Shown one piece after another: positions 33,775 through 43,708 of a stretch of DNA of 64,000 nt. The notes beneath the pieces are model-generated. The model made no database searches. It worked only from the letters and a program-made list of their open reading frames with translations, and was not told where the DNA came from. This DNA is from Flavobacterium panici (GTDB taxonomy: Bacteria > Bacteroidota > Bacteroidia > Flavobacteriales > Flavobacteriaceae), in assembly GCF_903819335.1 (NCBI RefSeq), contig NZ_CAIJDE010000033.1:17762-81761 (forward strand), read 5' to 3'. Numbering within the stretch: the first letter of the stretch is position 1; each line of letters starts with the position of its first letter. The position numbers and the translations under genes were made by a program.

Positions 33775-34773
33775 TTATATCTTAAAAAACATACGAGGAA
33801 AAGCTTCTTGTGGTTTCTTCTTTAATAAAATAACTTTTACAAAAGATTCCAAAAATCCAGTTCCGTAACCGTAAAATTGTTTCCAAACAGCAATAACCGA
33901 TAAATACCCAATTTTGATACTTTTATTTTGAATACTTGCTGTAAGAAAAATAATAACGAAATATACAAAATATAATTGTAATAAAATATCAATATTGAAA
34001 ATTAATAGTAAAAAAGCTATCAATAAACCTACGATAAATACGGTTGGAAAGAAGAAAGTAAGCTTATTATGTTCTGGATACCAACTGTTTAATATTGGTC
34101 TTGCGATACCGAATTTTTTTACCTGAATGGAGAATTTTTCCCAGTCAATCCTACGTTTGTGGTACACAAAAGCCTCAGAAAACAGTCTGGTTTCAAATCC
34201 TAAGTTCCATAAACGGATCGATAAGTCGGGATCTTCGCCGGGATGAATGTTTCCAAAGCCTTTTGAAGCTTCAAAAGCTTTCTTGGAAATTCCCATATTA
34301 AAGCTTCTTGGCTGAAACTTATTAATTTTTTCAGAACCGCCGCGAATCCCCCCTGTAGTAAGAAAAGAGGTCATGGCAAAATTGATTGCTTTTTGAATGT
34401 TCGAAAAGCTTTTCAAGGCTTTATCCGGCCCGCCAAAACAGTCCACATATTTTTCATCTAAAGCTTTACGAACTTCCGTTAAATAATTAGGCGGAATGAT
34501 ACAATCTGAATCAAAAATGATAAAATAATCCCCTCTCGCCTTTTGCATTCCAAAATTTCTGGAGTCGCCGGGACCAGAATTTGGTTTAAAATAATATGAG
34601 ATATTCAATTTCCCATCATAGTTCATTACAACATCTTTACAAGGAATCGATGATCCGTCTTCAATTAGAACAATTTCAAAAGGTTCATTGTAATCAGATT
34701 TTGTAAGACTTTCTAAAAGTTCATCAACTTCGTCCGGACGATTATACACGGGTATAATTAAAGAAAAAATCAT
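33775..34773 (-). CDS. Family 2 glycosyltransferase with C-terminal membrane helices
   Basis: 332 residues. GT-A fold: IPVYNRPDEVDELLESL, then the DxD metal motif in IIFDSDCIIPP, and GGSEKINKFQPRSFNMGISKKAFE and GEDPDLSIRLW for acceptor binding. The C-terminal quarter has two or three hydrophobic helices (FFFPTVFIVGLLIAFLLLIFNI, LLQLYFVYFVIIFLTASIQ). A role in envelope polysaccharide synthesis is likely. Directly adjacent to coaE. Confidence 0.85.
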   Translation of the reverse strand: MIFSLIIPVYNRPDEVDELLESLTKSDYNEPFEIVLIEDGSSIPCKDVVMNYDGKLNISYYFKPNSGPGDSRNFGMQKARGDYFIIFDSDCIIPPNYLTEVRKALDEKYVDCFGGPDKALKSFSNIQKAINFAMTSFLTTGGIRGGSEKINKFQPRSFNMGISKKAFEASKGFGNIHPGEDPDLSIRLWNLGFETRLFSEAFVYHKRRIDWEKFSIQVKKFGIARPILNSWYPEHNKLTFFFPTVFIVGLLIAFLLLIFNIDILLQLYFVYFVIIFLTASIQNKSIKIGYLSVIAVWKQFYGYGTGFLESFVKVILLKKKPQEAFPRMFFKI

Positions 34774-34844
34774 AGCGGGAATGCGGTTTTAAGTGGAATA
34801 TTTTAAAAATTTAAAATTTCAGCAAAGATAGGTTATATTCATAA

Positions 34845-34875
34845 AAAAACCACCAACTTTTGGTTGATGGTTTTT
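34845..34875 (-). terminator. Terminator after fabV
   Basis: AAAAACCA (34845-34852) pairs with TGGTTTTT (34868-34875), with an inner CAAC/GTTG helix. It is just downstream of the fabV stop. Confidence 0.8.
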
Positions 34876-34893
34876 ACCGTAAGATTTATGTTT

Positions 34894-36084
34894 TTATTTG
34901 ATACTGTCAATATTAACTACTTCATTAGCTTCTGCTTTGTAGTCAACTCCGTCAAATTCAAATCCAAATAAATTTAAGAAATCATTTCTGTAACCTGCTA
35001 AGTCTCCAATAGCCGGTAAAGTTTCTGTTGTAGCTTCTTTCCAAAGTTCAGCCACTTTTGCCTGAACATCGTCGCGCATTTCCCAGTCATCAATTCTAAT
35101 TCTTCCTTTTTCATCAACAGGAACTTCAGAGCCGTTGTATAATCTATCCTGGAATAAACGCTGAATCTGCTCGATACATCCTTCGTGAATACCTTCTTCT
35201 TTCATTATTTTATACAAAAGAGAAATATATAGCGGAATAACCGGAATTGCAGAACTTGCTTGTGTTACTAATGCTTTGTTAACAGAAACATAAGCTTTTC
35301 CGCCAATAGATTTTAAGTTATCTGTAATAGTGAAAGCAGTAGCTTCTAAATGATCTTTTGCACGACCAATTGTTCCTTTACGGTAAACTGCTTCTGTTAA
35401 TGCTGGCCCAATATAAGAATAAGCTACTGTTGCAGCACCTTCTGCCAATAAATTTTCATTTTTTAAAGCATCGATCCACATTGCCCAGTCTTCACCTCCC
35501 ATTACAGCAACTGTGTTTTCAATATCTTCCTCGTTTGCAGGAGCGATTGAAACCTCAGTTACGTTTCCTGTATGAAAATCAACTGTTTTGTTTGTAAATG
35601 TCTGTCCAATTGGTTTTAAAACTGAACGGTGTGTAACTCCTGTATTAGGATTTGTACGCACTGGAGAAGCTAAACTGTAAATTACAAGATCTACTTGTCC
35701 TAAATCAGCTTTTATTAAATCTAAAGTTTCTCTTTTTATTTCGTTTGAAAAAGCATCTCCGTTGATACTTTTTGCATATAGACCTGCTTTATGAGCTTCT
35801 GCTTCAAAAGCCGCAGAGTTATACCATCCTGGTGAAGCCGTTTTTCCTTCAACCGGTGGTTTTTCGAAAAATACTCCAATTGTAGCAGCATCAGATCCAA
35901 AAGCACTTGTGATTCTTGAAGCTAATCCGAAACCTGTTGAAGCACCAATAACTAATACTTTTTTTGCTCCGGCAATTGCACCTTTTGATTTGATATATTC
36001 AATTTGATTTTTAACGTTTTGCTCAGCTCCCTTTGGGTGGGCAGTCAAACAAATAAATCCTCTCATTCTAGGTTCTATAATCAT
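34894..36084 (-). CDS. fabV: Enoyl-ACP/trans-2-enoyl-CoA reductase FabV
   Basis: Reduces enoyl-ACP with NADH in fatty acid elongation. 396 residues, full length. N-terminal IIEPRMRGFICLTAHPKG, NAD loop VIGASTGFGLASRI, YSLASPVRTNPNTG, and the Tyr-X8-Lys active site Tyr234...Lys243 in YRKGTIGRAK. FabV isoforms are known to resist triclosan in other species. It has its own predicted promoter overlapping the end of recN. Confidence 0.95.
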   Translation of the reverse strand: MIIEPRMRGFICLTAHPKGAEQNVKNQIEYIKSKGAIAGAKKVLVIGASTGFGLASRITSAFGSDAATIGVFFEKPPVEGKTASPGWYNSAAFEAEAHKAGLYAKSINGDAFSNEIKRETLDLIKADLGQVDLVIYSLASPVRTNPNTGVTHRSVLKPIGQTFTNKTVDFHTGNVTEVSIAPANEEDIENTVAVMGGEDWAMWIDALKNENLLAEGAATVAYSYIGPALTEAVYRKGTIGRAKDHLEATAFTITDNLKSIGGKAYVSVNKALVTQASSAIPVIPLYISLLYKIMKEEGIHEGCIEQIQRLFQDRLYNGSEVPVDEKGRIRIDDWEMRDDVQAKVAELWKEATTETLPAIGDLAGYRNDFLNLFGFEFDGVDYKAEANEVVNIDSIK

Positions 36085-36166
36085 ACTCTTTTTATTTACT
36101 CATAAATTAATCATTATCAAGATAAATGACAACTTATGCCTGTTTTGTTTAATTATTTTTCGATGA

Positions 36167-36196
36167 CAAATATAAAGTATTTCTTTAGTTCAACAA
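36167..36196 (-). promoter_or_regulatory. Candidate fabV promoter
   Basis: Minus-strand TTG (36196-36194), 19-base spacer, TATATTTG (36174-36167). Its upstream half lies in the 3' end of recN. Predicted leader length before fabV is about 80 bases. Confidence 0.5.
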
Positions 36197-37837
36197 GGCT
36201 TTAGCGTGATTTAAAGCCGAATCTGAAACGACTGCTCCTGATAACATTTGAGCAATTTCTATAACTCTTTCGTCCTGAGACAGTAACTTTAATTCTGACT
36301 GTGTATGATCGCCTACTGTTGCTTTAGAAACTTTGAAGTGCGAATCTCCTTTTGCTGCAATCTGCGGTAAATGTGTGATCGCAAAAATCTGCATTTTGGC
36401 ACTCATTTCTTTCATAATCTCACCCATTCTAATGGCAATTTCTCCCGAAACTCCGGTGTCAATTTCATCAAAAATTAAGGTTGGTAATTTTGAATACTGC
36501 GCTAAAATTGCTTTTACTGCCAGCATAATACGTGACATTTCCCCGCCTGAAGCTACTTTTTTCAATAAGCCAAAATCAGTCCCTTTATTGGCAGAAAATA
36601 AGAACTGTAATTCGTCTTTTCCATTTTGAAAATAGGTTTCTGATGGTAAAAGTTCCATATTAAAACGAACATTTGGCATTCCTAATGTTTCTAAAATCGA
36701 TATTAACTGATTTGATAAAACCGGAATTGCATTTATTCTGTTTTGATGAATTGTTGTCGCAAAAGCATCTAATTCAGTTGCTTTTTGTTCAATTGATTTA
36801 GATAAGGTTTCGATTTCTTCTTCGATATTATCTAATTCTAAAAGTGTATTTCCTAAATCTGCCTGAATTTGAAGTAATTCGTCAACAGAATTAACGTGAT
36901 GCTTCTTTTGCAAATTAAAAATTAACTGCAGTTTTTGACTTACTAATTCTAATTGCTCAGGATCGTTCAATAATTTTTCAGAAGCGTTTTGTAATTCTTT
37001 TGAAACATCATCAAATTCAATTGAAATACTGGTGATTCGTTCAAAAAAGTTTTGATATTCTGCTGAAAAAGGCGCAATCTTTTGCAGTGCGTTTTTAATT
37101 TCATTAAGATTATGAAATACTCCAAACTGCTCTTCGTTTGCAATTACAAGCGATTTATCAATTGATTCTTTTATAATTTCGACGTTATTCAGTTTTTCAA
37201 AATCAGCTTCTAATTCTGCCTGTTCTCCAGATTTTAATTTAGCCGAAACCAATTCATTTAATAAAAAAGTATTGTACTCCTGCTCTTTTCCTGAATCGCT
37301 TTGCTTTTTCAACAAAGCATTTAATTTTGATTTCTCTGATTTATAAAGTTTTAGCAGATTTTGATACGTTAAAATTGTATCAAAATTATTTGCAATAGCA
37401 TCAATTATTTTGAATTGAACTGTTTCATCAGACAATTCCTGAGTTTGCTGCTGCGAATGTATGTCTATTAAAAAAAGACTCAAATCCTGTAATTCCTGAA
37501 GATTTACGGGACTGTCGTTTATAAAAGCTCTTGATTTTCCCGAAGGTAAAATTTCACGTCTAATTATGGTTTCATCCTCATAATCGAGATCATTTTCTGC
37601 AAAAAAATCTTTTAAGTTGTATTTAGAAATTTCAAAATGTGCTTCAATAACACATTTTTCTTCTTTGTTTTTTAATGAAGTTAAATCTGCTCTTTTTCCT
37701 AAAACGAGTCCAATCGCTCCTAATATAATCGATTTTCCTGCTCCTGTTTCACCAGTAATTATAGAAAAACCTTTTGAAAAATCAATAGAAAGCTTTTCAA
37801 TCAGAGCATAATTTTTAATCGATAGTGAAGTTATCAT
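36185..37837 (-). CDS. recN: DNA repair protein RecN
   Basis: SMC-like protein of double-strand-break repair. 550 residues, normal length. Walker A GETGAGKSIILGAIGLVLGKRADL near the N-terminus, a long coiled-coil middle, the signature KKVASGGEMSRIMLA and the Walker B TLIFDEIDTGVSGEIA, then AITHLPQIAAKGDSHF. Last gene of the bamD-rpoZ-coaBC-DUF4835 run, 54 bp after the DUF4835 gene. Confidence 0.95.
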   Translation of the reverse strand: MITSLSIKNYALIEKLSIDFSKGFSIITGETGAGKSIILGAIGLVLGKRADLTSLKNKEEKCVIEAHFEISKYNLKDFFAENDLDYEDETIIRREILPSGKSRAFINDSPVNLQELQDLSLFLIDIHSQQQTQELSDETVQFKIIDAIANNFDTILTYQNLLKLYKSEKSKLNALLKKQSDSGKEQEYNTFLLNELVSAKLKSGEQAELEADFEKLNNVEIIKESIDKSLVIANEEQFGVFHNLNEIKNALQKIAPFSAEYQNFFERITSISIEFDDVSKELQNASEKLLNDPEQLELVSQKLQLIFNLQKKHHVNSVDELLQIQADLGNTLLELDNIEEEIETLSKSIEQKATELDAFATTIHQNRINAIPVLSNQLISILETLGMPNVRFNMELLPSETYFQNGKDELQFLFSANKGTDFGLLKKVASGGEMSRIMLAVKAILAQYSKLPTLIFDEIDTGVSGEIAIRMGEIMKEMSAKMQIFAITHLPQIAAKGDSHFKVSKATVGDHTQSELKLLSQDERVIEIAQMLSGAVVSDSALNHAKALLN

Positions 37838-37891
37838 AAAGGGGAATTATAAAAATAAAGTGCTACGAAGAAAGGAAAAAAAATTAAGTTT

Positions 37892-38782
37892 TTAAAACTT
37901 AATTTGCGACCATTTTGAATTATTTAAAGGTGAAACCCTATTCAAAATATCTGTTAAGTCTGTAACCGGAATACTTGGGCCTCCGGAAAAAATAGAAACT
38001 ATCTCATCTGATTTTGCATCAAAAAATACACGCGTCAAAAATGCATTTGGCCTAACTGAGTTTACTTTTCCTATAAGCAATAAAGAAGACTTCACTTTTT
38101 CTTTTGCTCCTTTTAAATCATTACTCATGGTATCTAAACCTGTGTGATATAAAAAAGTTGTCTGACGTAAGTCAGCATACATAGGAGAAAGCATATCTGT
38201 TATTAAATAATAACGGTTTTGAAGCCCGTCTGTCTGGCTCCATCCTCTAAATCCGCCTTGCTGCGCAACGCTTGCAATGTTTTGAGCTGTTTCAAAATAC
38301 TGATTTCCGGCGCCGCTTTGAAATGTATCAGCATCCATACCTAAAATTATGTAACTGTAAAAAGATACTACAGATACTAAATTTGATTCAAAAACAGTTG
38401 GATTAAACAATAATGGCTCGTACTCTGTGTATCTAAAATTAAAGTCTTTGTCGTTAAAATTCAGAACAGGCGAAGAATAAGTCGAATTGTAAATTAATCT
38501 TGAAGACTGAACCTGAATAGTTCCTGTAAACTGGTCAGAACTATACGATGACAATGTAATATACATGGAACAATTAATTCTTTCATGCTGTTTTAAAGCA
38601 GATCCAGTTCCTGTCCAGTCTGTTTTGTTTACAAACTCAGATAAAGAAGTCTGCAGCGTTTTAAAAACCTGCTGATTTGGTGTAGGAAGCCTTTCAGTAT
38701 TGATAGTTACTGTACAATTTAGCTGCTGCGCCTGAGTAAAGCCAAAAATAAAAAATACGAAAAGTGTAACTATTTTGTTCAT
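37892..38782 (-). CDS. DUF4835-family secreted protein
   Basis: 296 residues with a signal peptide (MNKIVTLFVFFIFGFTQAQQ). The sequence LNCTVTINTERLPTPNQQVFKTLQTSLSEFVNKTDWTG is typical of DUF4835, a family found mostly in Bacteroidetes. Role unknown. It lies between coaBC and recN, an arrangement I recall from other flavobacteria; a TAnnTTTG box at 38805-38812 may give it an extra promoter. Confidence 0.88.
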   Translation of the reverse strand: MNKIVTLFVFFIFGFTQAQQLNCTVTINTERLPTPNQQVFKTLQTSLSEFVNKTDWTGTGSALKQHERINCSMYITLSSYSSDQFTGTIQVQSSRLIYNSTYSSPVLNFNDKDFNFRYTEYEPLLFNPTVFESNLVSVVSFYSYIILGMDADTFQSGAGNQYFETAQNIASVAQQGGFRGWSQTDGLQNRYYLITDMLSPMYADLRQTTFLYHTGLDTMSNDLKGAKEKVKSSLLLIGKVNSVRPNAFLTRVFFDAKSDEIVSIFSGGPSIPVTDLTDILNRVSPLNNSKWSQIKF

Positions 38783-38851
38783 ACAAATAAAATTTTATTA
38801 TCAGCAAAAATAGAACAACTATTCTTACTTTTTATAAAATATTTTAAATCT

Positions 38852-40066
38852 TTATGATTTTAAAAAATGCGAAATCACTTTGTTTAAAATATCGACTGCT
38901 ACAAATTCTTTCGATTTCAATTCCATAGGTTCGATATTAAAGTTTTTATCAATAAATGTTACTTTATTGGTTTCTTTTTTAAAACCGGCACCTTCATCCT
39001 GCAAAGAATTTAGAACTATCAAATCTAAGTTTTTTTTCTGGATTTTCAGCTTAGCATTTTCAATTTCATTTTCTGTTTCAAGGGCAAAGCCTATTAAAAA
39101 CTGATTCTTTTTAATAGCTCCTAAAGAGGATAAAATGTCTTTTGTTTTCTCTAATTCAATCGAAAACTCACTTGCATTTTTCTTAATCTTTTGCAATGCA
39201 ACCTCTTTTGGTTTGTAATCTGCTACCGCTGCTGCTGCGATTGCTGCATCAGAATCATCAAAATGTTTGTGACAGGCATCATACATTTCCTGCGCCGACA
39301 TTATATTTATAACTTCAATCGAAGGATTTTTAGCTTTATAATGTGTTGGTCCCGAAACTAAAACAACCTGAGCACCAAGATTTGCTGCCGCATTTGCAAT
39401 ATCAAATCCCATTTTTCCAGAAGAATGATTTCCTATAAAACGTACAGGATCTATTGCTTCGTATGTTGGACCTGCAGTTATTAGTATTTTTTTTCCTTTA
39501 AGGGGTAATTTGCTTTCTAAATCTGCTTCAAGAAAAGCTACGATATTTTCTGGTTCAGCCATTCGGCCTTCTCCGGATAAACCGCTTGCTAATTCGCCTT
39601 TTTCAGCTGGAATAATAATGTTTCCAAATTGTTTTAAGGCATTAAAACTAGAAATTGTAGAGGGATGTTTGTACATATCCAAGTCCATTGCCGGAGCAAA
39701 ATAAACAGGACATTTAGCCGATAAGTATGTAGCAATTAAAAGATTATCGCAATTTCCTGTTGCCATTTTAGACATTGTATTTGCTGTTGCAGGAGCGATC
39801 AGCATCAAATCGGCCCAAAGACCTAATTCAACGTGATTATTCCATACCGCATCTTCATTGTCGTCGTTAAAGAAACTGGAATGTACAGGATTTTTTGATA
39901 AGGTAGATAATGTAAGTGGGGTTACAAAATCCTTAGAAGCAGGTGTCATTATCACTTGGACATGTGCACCTGCTTTTATAAAAAGTCGTACTAATGAGGC
40001 TGTTTTATACGCTGCAATTCCACCGGAAACTCCCAGTAAAATCTTTTTTCCGTTTAAAACTGACAT
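38852..40066 (-). CDS. coaBC: Bifunctional PPC synthetase/decarboxylase CoaBC
   Basis: Two steps of coenzyme A synthesis: couples phosphopantothenate with cysteine, then decarboxylates. 404 residues. N-terminal FMN-binding decarboxylase part: GGIAAYKTASLVRLF, WNNHVELGLWADLMLIAPATANTMSKMATGNCDNLL and the PAMDLDMYKHP loop. C-terminal synthetase part: ILITAGPTYEAIDPVRFIGNHSSGKMGFDIANAA and AAVADYKPKE. It starts 9 bp after rpoZ. Confidence 0.95.
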   Translation of the reverse strand: MSVLNGKKILLGVSGGIAAYKTASLVRLFIKAGAHVQVIMTPASKDFVTPLTLSTLSKNPVHSSFFNDDNEDAVWNNHVELGLWADLMLIAPATANTMSKMATGNCDNLLIATYLSAKCPVYFAPAMDLDMYKHPSTISSFNALKQFGNIIIPAEKGELASGLSGEGRMAEPENIVAFLEADLESKLPLKGKKILITAGPTYEAIDPVRFIGNHSSGKMGFDIANAAANLGAQVVLVSGPTHYKAKNPSIEVINIMSAQEMYDACHKHFDDSDAAIAAAAVADYKPKEVALQKIKKNASEFSIELEKTKDILSSLGAIKKNQFLIGFALETENEIENAKLKIQKKNLDLIVLNSLQDEGAGFKKETNKVTFIDKNFNIEPMELKSKEFVAVDILNKVISHFLKS

Positions 40067-40075
40067 TATACTATA

Positions 40076-40393
40076 TTATTTGTTTGAACCTCTGTGGTAA
40101 GTTTTTCCGTCTAACCATTCCTGAACAGCTAAAGCGTGTGGTTTTGGTAATTTTTCGTAAAATTTAGAAACTTCGATTTGTTCTTTATTTTCAAAAACTT
40201 CTTCAAGACTGTCATTGTAAGTAGCAAACTCTTCTAATTTCTCAGTTAATTCTTTTTTAATTTCAGAATTAATCTGGTTTGCTCTTTTAGCCATAATGGT
40301 AATTGCTTCATACACATTTCCTGTTGGCTCTTCAATAACTGTTTTATTGTAAGTTATTGTGTTAACAGGAGCATTCGTCTTTTTTAAATCCAT
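40076..40393 (-). CDS. rpoZ: RNA polymerase omega-like subunit
   Basis: 105 residues; the Bacteroidetes omega/Rpb6-like subunit that helps assemble RNA polymerase. The core GNVYEAITIMAKRANQINSEIKKELTEKLEEF holds the omega motif for binding beta'. The N-terminal ~20 residues and the C-terminal acidic part are characteristic of this phylum. It is between bamD and coaBC with 9-bp gaps on both sides. Confidence 0.85.
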   Translation of the reverse strand: MDLKKTNAPVNTITYNKTVIEEPTGNVYEAITIMAKRANQINSEIKKELTEKLEEFATYNDSLEEVFENKEQIEVSKFYEKLPKPHALAVQEWLDGKTYHRGSNK

Positions 40394-40402
40394 GACTTAT
40401 TT

Positions 40403-41197
40403 TTATTTAGTATATTTTTGTAAATCCGTTTCAACTCTGGCATTCATTTCGTCTGCCTCTTTTTTATATTTTGTATCGCTTTTAAACTTAATTAAGTTTG
40501 CATAAGCTGTTTTTGCAATATTTAAACGCTCTTCCATTTTTGAAGGAACACTGTTTATTGCTAACTTATATGCTGAATCATATTTGTAAAACAAAGCGTC
40601 TTCTTTGAAAGGAGTTCCAGGAAAATCAGCTATAAAATTATCAAAAGCTACAAGAGCTGATTTATAATCTGAAATTGTGTTGTATCCTTTAGCATTTTCG
40701 TATGCTTTTTTCTCTAATTTTCCATTCAAAACCTGCACTGTTTTATTTGCCTCAGCTATATATTCTGAATTTGGATAATTATCAATAAATGCTTGTAATT
40801 TTTCTAAAGCTTTTACCGTGTCAGCCTGATCTAAACTGTAAACCGGAGATAATTTTGAATAACTGTACGCTCCTAAATAAGCACATTCCTGTACTTTTTC
40901 GCTTCGCGGATATCCTGAAACAAAACTTTCAAACTGGTATCCTGCCAGATAGTATTGTTTTGTTTTGTAATAAGACTGTGAAAACATATAAAAAAGTTTT
41001 TCAGCCTGAGGTTTACCTCTATATGTTGGCGCTAATTGTTCAAAAAGACGAATGGCTTTATTATACTTGCCAGCTTCGTACATTTTTGTCGCCACTTCGA
41101 ACTTTGCTGCAACATCTTCATTTTTTAATGCCTTTTGGTAATCACTACAAGAACAAAAAAGGGCTACAACAATTAATAGAGATACTATTTTTTTCAT
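40403..41197 (-). CDS. bamD: Outer-membrane assembly lipoprotein BamD
   Basis: Part of the BAM complex that folds outer-membrane barrels. 264 residues with a lipoprotein signal (VVALFCSCSDYQKALKN) and TPR helices (AAKFEVATKMYEAGKYNKAIRLFEQLAPTYRGKPQAEKLFYMFSQSYYKTKQYYLAGYQFESFVSGYPRSEKVQE). First gene of its operon, under the clear promoter at 41267-41297. Confidence 0.92.
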   Translation of the reverse strand: MKKIVSLLIVVALFCSCSDYQKALKNEDVAAKFEVATKMYEAGKYNKAIRLFEQLAPTYRGKPQAEKLFYMFSQSYYKTKQYYLAGYQFESFVSGYPRSEKVQECAYLGAYSYSKLSPVYSLDQADTVKALEKLQAFIDNYPNSEYIAEANKTVQVLNGKLEKKAYENAKGYNTISDYKSALVAFDNFIADFPGTPFKEDALFYKYDSAYKLAINSVPSKMEERLNIAKTAYANLIKFKSDTKYKKEADEMNARVETDLQKYTK

Positions 41198-41266
41198 TTA
41201 TTTACTTTTATTATGATTTTCTTAGACATTATGCCAAAGTAAAAATCACACCGAAGCTTTCGGGTG

Positions 41267-41297
41267 CAAATTTAGTCATTAATTTAGCGACTGCAAA
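41267..41297 (-). promoter_or_regulatory. Promoter of the bamD operon
   Basis: Minus-strand TTTG (41297-41294), 19-base spacer, TAAATTTG (41274-41267). This is the best match to the Bacteroidetes promoter in the window. Predicted leader before bamD is about 65 bases. Confidence 0.65.
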
Positions 41298-41336
41298 ATA
41301 ATTTTTTAGTATCTTATAATACTAACACTTTAACAA

Positions 41337-42218
41337 TTATTTAATGCTATTTTTTACAAACTCATTTAATCTTACTGCTAAAGCGTCATCTACAGAAACC
41401 AAAGGTAATCGCACTACATTTTCAGCAATACCAAGGGCTTGAAAGATTTGTTTTATTCCGGCAGGGTTTCCTTGTTCGAAAATCATATCAATACAATCTG
41501 CTAAAAAGTATTGTGTTTTAAACGCTTCAACGGCTTTTTTATTCAATCCTAAGCGAATCATTTCTGAAAATTCTTTTGGAAAACCTTGCCCAATTACTGA
41601 AATTACACCTGCTCCACCTGCTAAAACGATAGGTAAAGCAATCATATCATCTCCCGAAATTACCAGAAAATCTTTTGGTGCATCTTTTATAAGTTTTAAT
41701 GCCTGAGCCATGTCTCCTGCTGCTTCTTTTATTGCTACGATATTTTTAAAATCATTAGCTAAACGAACAACTGTTGACGGAAGCATATTGCTTGATGTTC
41801 TTCCCGGAACGTTGTATAATATTACAGGAATTGGAGATGCTTCTGCAATTGCTTTAAAGTGCTGGTAAATTCCTTCCTGTGTTGGTTTATTATAATATGG
41901 TGAAACTGAAAGTATGGCTTCAAAAGCAGAAAAATCTCTTGTTTTTAATTCTTCAACAATCTGCATCGTGTTATTTCCTCCAACTCCAAGAACTAATGGC
42001 AGTCTTCCTTTATTAACATCAATTACGGTGCTGATAACTAACTCTTTTTCTTCTGATGTTAAGGTAGCATTTTCTGCTGTTGTTCCCATAACAACAAGAT
42101 ATTCAACTCCTCCGTCAATCGAAAAGTTAACGATACGCTGCAACGCTTCGATATCTACTGAAAAGTCTTTTTTAAATGGGGTTACAAGCGCAACACCAGT
42201 TCCTATTAATGATTGCAT
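41337..42218 (-). CDS. dapA: 4-hydroxy-tetrahydrodipicolinate synthase
   Basis: First committed step of lysine and meso-diaminopimelate synthesis: condenses pyruvate with aspartate semialdehyde. 293 residues. Motifs: [22 protein letters not shown], the tyrosine in YNVPGRTS, and the Schiff-base lysine in [10 protein letters not shown] (about residue 161). It follows a DUF6913 gene by 16 bp and likely shares its transcript. Confidence 0.95.
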   Translation of the reverse strand: MQSLIGTGVALVTPFKKDFSVDIEALQRIVNFSIDGGVEYLVVMGTTAENATLTSEEKELVISTVIDVNKGRLPLVLGVGGNNTMQIVEELKTRDFSAFEAILSVSPYYNKPTQEGIYQHFKAIAEASPIPVILYNVPGRTSSNMLPSTVVRLANDFKNIVAIKEAAGDMAQALKLIKDAPKDFLVISGDDMIALPIVLAGGAGVISVIGQGFPKEFSEMIRLGLNKKAVEAFKTQYFLADCIDMIFEQGNPAGIKQIFQALGIAENVVRLPLVSVDDALAVRLNEFVKNSIK

Positions 42219-42234
42219 ATTTTGATTTATAATT

Positions 42235-42747
42235 TTATTTTATACTTTTTAAATACTTAAACAATTCTGAAATGAAAAGTTTATACTCTGCCATTGTAGT
42301 GCTAATCATCCAGCGATTTAATTTATCATCGACAGAAGAAAATCCTACTTTAAATTTTGCTTTTGACTTACTTGTGATCATCATTAAAATGGGAGTTTCC
42401 TCTTCATAATAACTAATCAAAAGATCAAATTCTGTATCGATAAATTCATTTAAAAAAACTTCTGTAATCTGCCCTCTCCAATCGATATGTTTTTTACCGA
42501 AAGTTGGTCTTGAATACTCTTTTTTCTTGTCGAATTTACGTCTGTACGCAACAATTTTTATGTTTTTTGGAGCAATTCCGTTCGATTCAAGTTCTTTTAT
42601 TAACTCTTTAGAATGGCGAAAATTACTCTCATCAACCAGCAAACCAATGGTTTGTATATTGCTTGTAAAAACTTCGTTTTTGATAGTTTTTAAGTTATTT
42701 TTTAATGATTTTTTTACAAAAAATTCTCTTGTATAATCTAAAAACAT
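42235..42747 (-). CDS. DUF6913-like protein of unknown function
   Basis: 170 residues, no signal peptide. [44 protein letters not shown] and [18 protein letters not shown] resemble what I recall as DUF6913 of Flavobacteriia; the match is from memory. Secondary structure looks alternating alpha/beta. It is 16 bp before dapA, so it is probably co-transcribed and may have no direct link to lysine synthesis. Confidence 0.7.
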   Translation of the reverse strand: MFLDYTREFFVKKSLKNNLKTIKNEVFTSNIQTIGLLVDESNFRHSKELIKELESNGIAPKNIKIVAYRRKFDKKKEYSRPTFGKKHIDWRGQITEVFLNEFIDTEFDLLISYYEEETPILMMITSKSKAKFKVGFSSVDDKLNRWMISTTMAEYKLFISELFKYLKSIK

Positions 42748-42793
42748 AGTACTTTTACGAATTACAAAATTAATTATTTAAGCCGCATTTAAA

Positions 42794-43573
42794 ATGGTAA
42801 AACTAAAAAAGTATAACCGATTTTTAAAACTTTTTGTTATATTCTTAACACTAACTACAATATTTTCTTGCAGTCCCAAGAATTATAATTTAACGAAGAT
42901 AGAAGGAAAACAGATTCCGGTTGCAGAAAATAGTGCACAAACTCCAGAAATTGAGAAATTTATTAAACCTTATCGCGATCATATTAATAAGGATTTAGAC
43001 AGCGTTTTAGCCTATTGTCCTGAAACTCTTGATAAAAGTACTGGAAAATGGCAGACTTCTATTGGAAATTTATTGGCCGATGTCTGCTTAGAAAGAGGCA
43101 ATAAAGTTTTTAAAACTCGTGAAAACAAAAGTATCGATATCTGCTTTTTAAATCATGGCGGTATCAGGGCAATTTTACCTAAAGGAAATGTTACAACGAG
43201 ATCTGCTTTTGAAATTATGCCTTTTGAAAATAATATGGTTGTTCTCGCTTTAAAAGAGGAACAGATTTTAGAAATTACATCTTATATAATAAGAGAGAAA
43301 AAACCGCATCCTTTGTCTGGAATGACTTTTACTATTGCAAAAGACAATACGGCAAAAAATATCCTGATTAAGGGAAAACCGCTTGACGTTAATAAAACGT
43401 ATTATGTTGCTACAAATGATTATTTGGCAAATGGAGGTGACAACATGAGTTTCTTTGCAAAAAATATTCAAAAATATGATTTGAATTATAAACTTAGAAA
43501 TGTTTTAATTGATTATTTCAAGGAAGTTGATACGATTCCGGTTACTAAGGATATCAGAATTACAGAAGAATAA
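42794..43573 (+). CDS. 5'-nucleotidase C-terminal domain lipoprotein
   Basis: 259 residues with a lipoprotein signal (FVIFLTLTTIFSCSPKNYN). The rest is the substrate-binding C-terminal domain of UshA-type 5'-nucleotidases: GKWQTSIGNLLADVCL, FLNHGGIRAILPKGNVTTRSAFEIMPFENNMVVLAL and NKTYYVATNDYLANGGDNMSFF. It has no metallophosphatase domain itself. The N-terminal domain is encoded by the next gene, so this is the split form. Confidence 0.92.
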   Translation: MVKLKKYNRFLKLFVIFLTLTTIFSCSPKNYNLTKIEGKQIPVAENSAQTPEIEKFIKPYRDHINKDLDSVLAYCPETLDKSTGKWQTSIGNLLADVCLERGNKVFKTRENKSIDICFLNHGGIRAILPKGNVTTRSAFEIMPFENNMVVLALKEEQILEITSYIIREKKPHPLSGMTFTIAKDNTAKNILIKGKPLDVNKTYYVATNDYLANGGDNMSFFAKNIQKYDLNYKLRNVLIDYFKEVDTIPVTKDIRITEE

Positions 43574-43680
43574 AAAAGTTTGCCACTAATTACACTAATT
43601 TACACAAATTTTAAGTGCTTAAAAAGAAAATTTAATTCGTGGAAATTCGTGAAATTCGTGGCTAAAGAAAACATCAAAAT
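43574..43680. repeat. Dispersed repeat between nucleotidase genes
   Basis: gccactaattacactaattt at the left and a near-complement aattcgtggaaattcgtgaa at the right (TTCGTGGC ends). This resembles a common Flavobacterium intergenic repeat as I recall it. It lies in the 135-bp gap between the two nucleotidase genes. Confidence 0.6.
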
Positions 43681-43708
43681 ATAAAGTTCCCCGCAAAAAA
43701 TATACAAA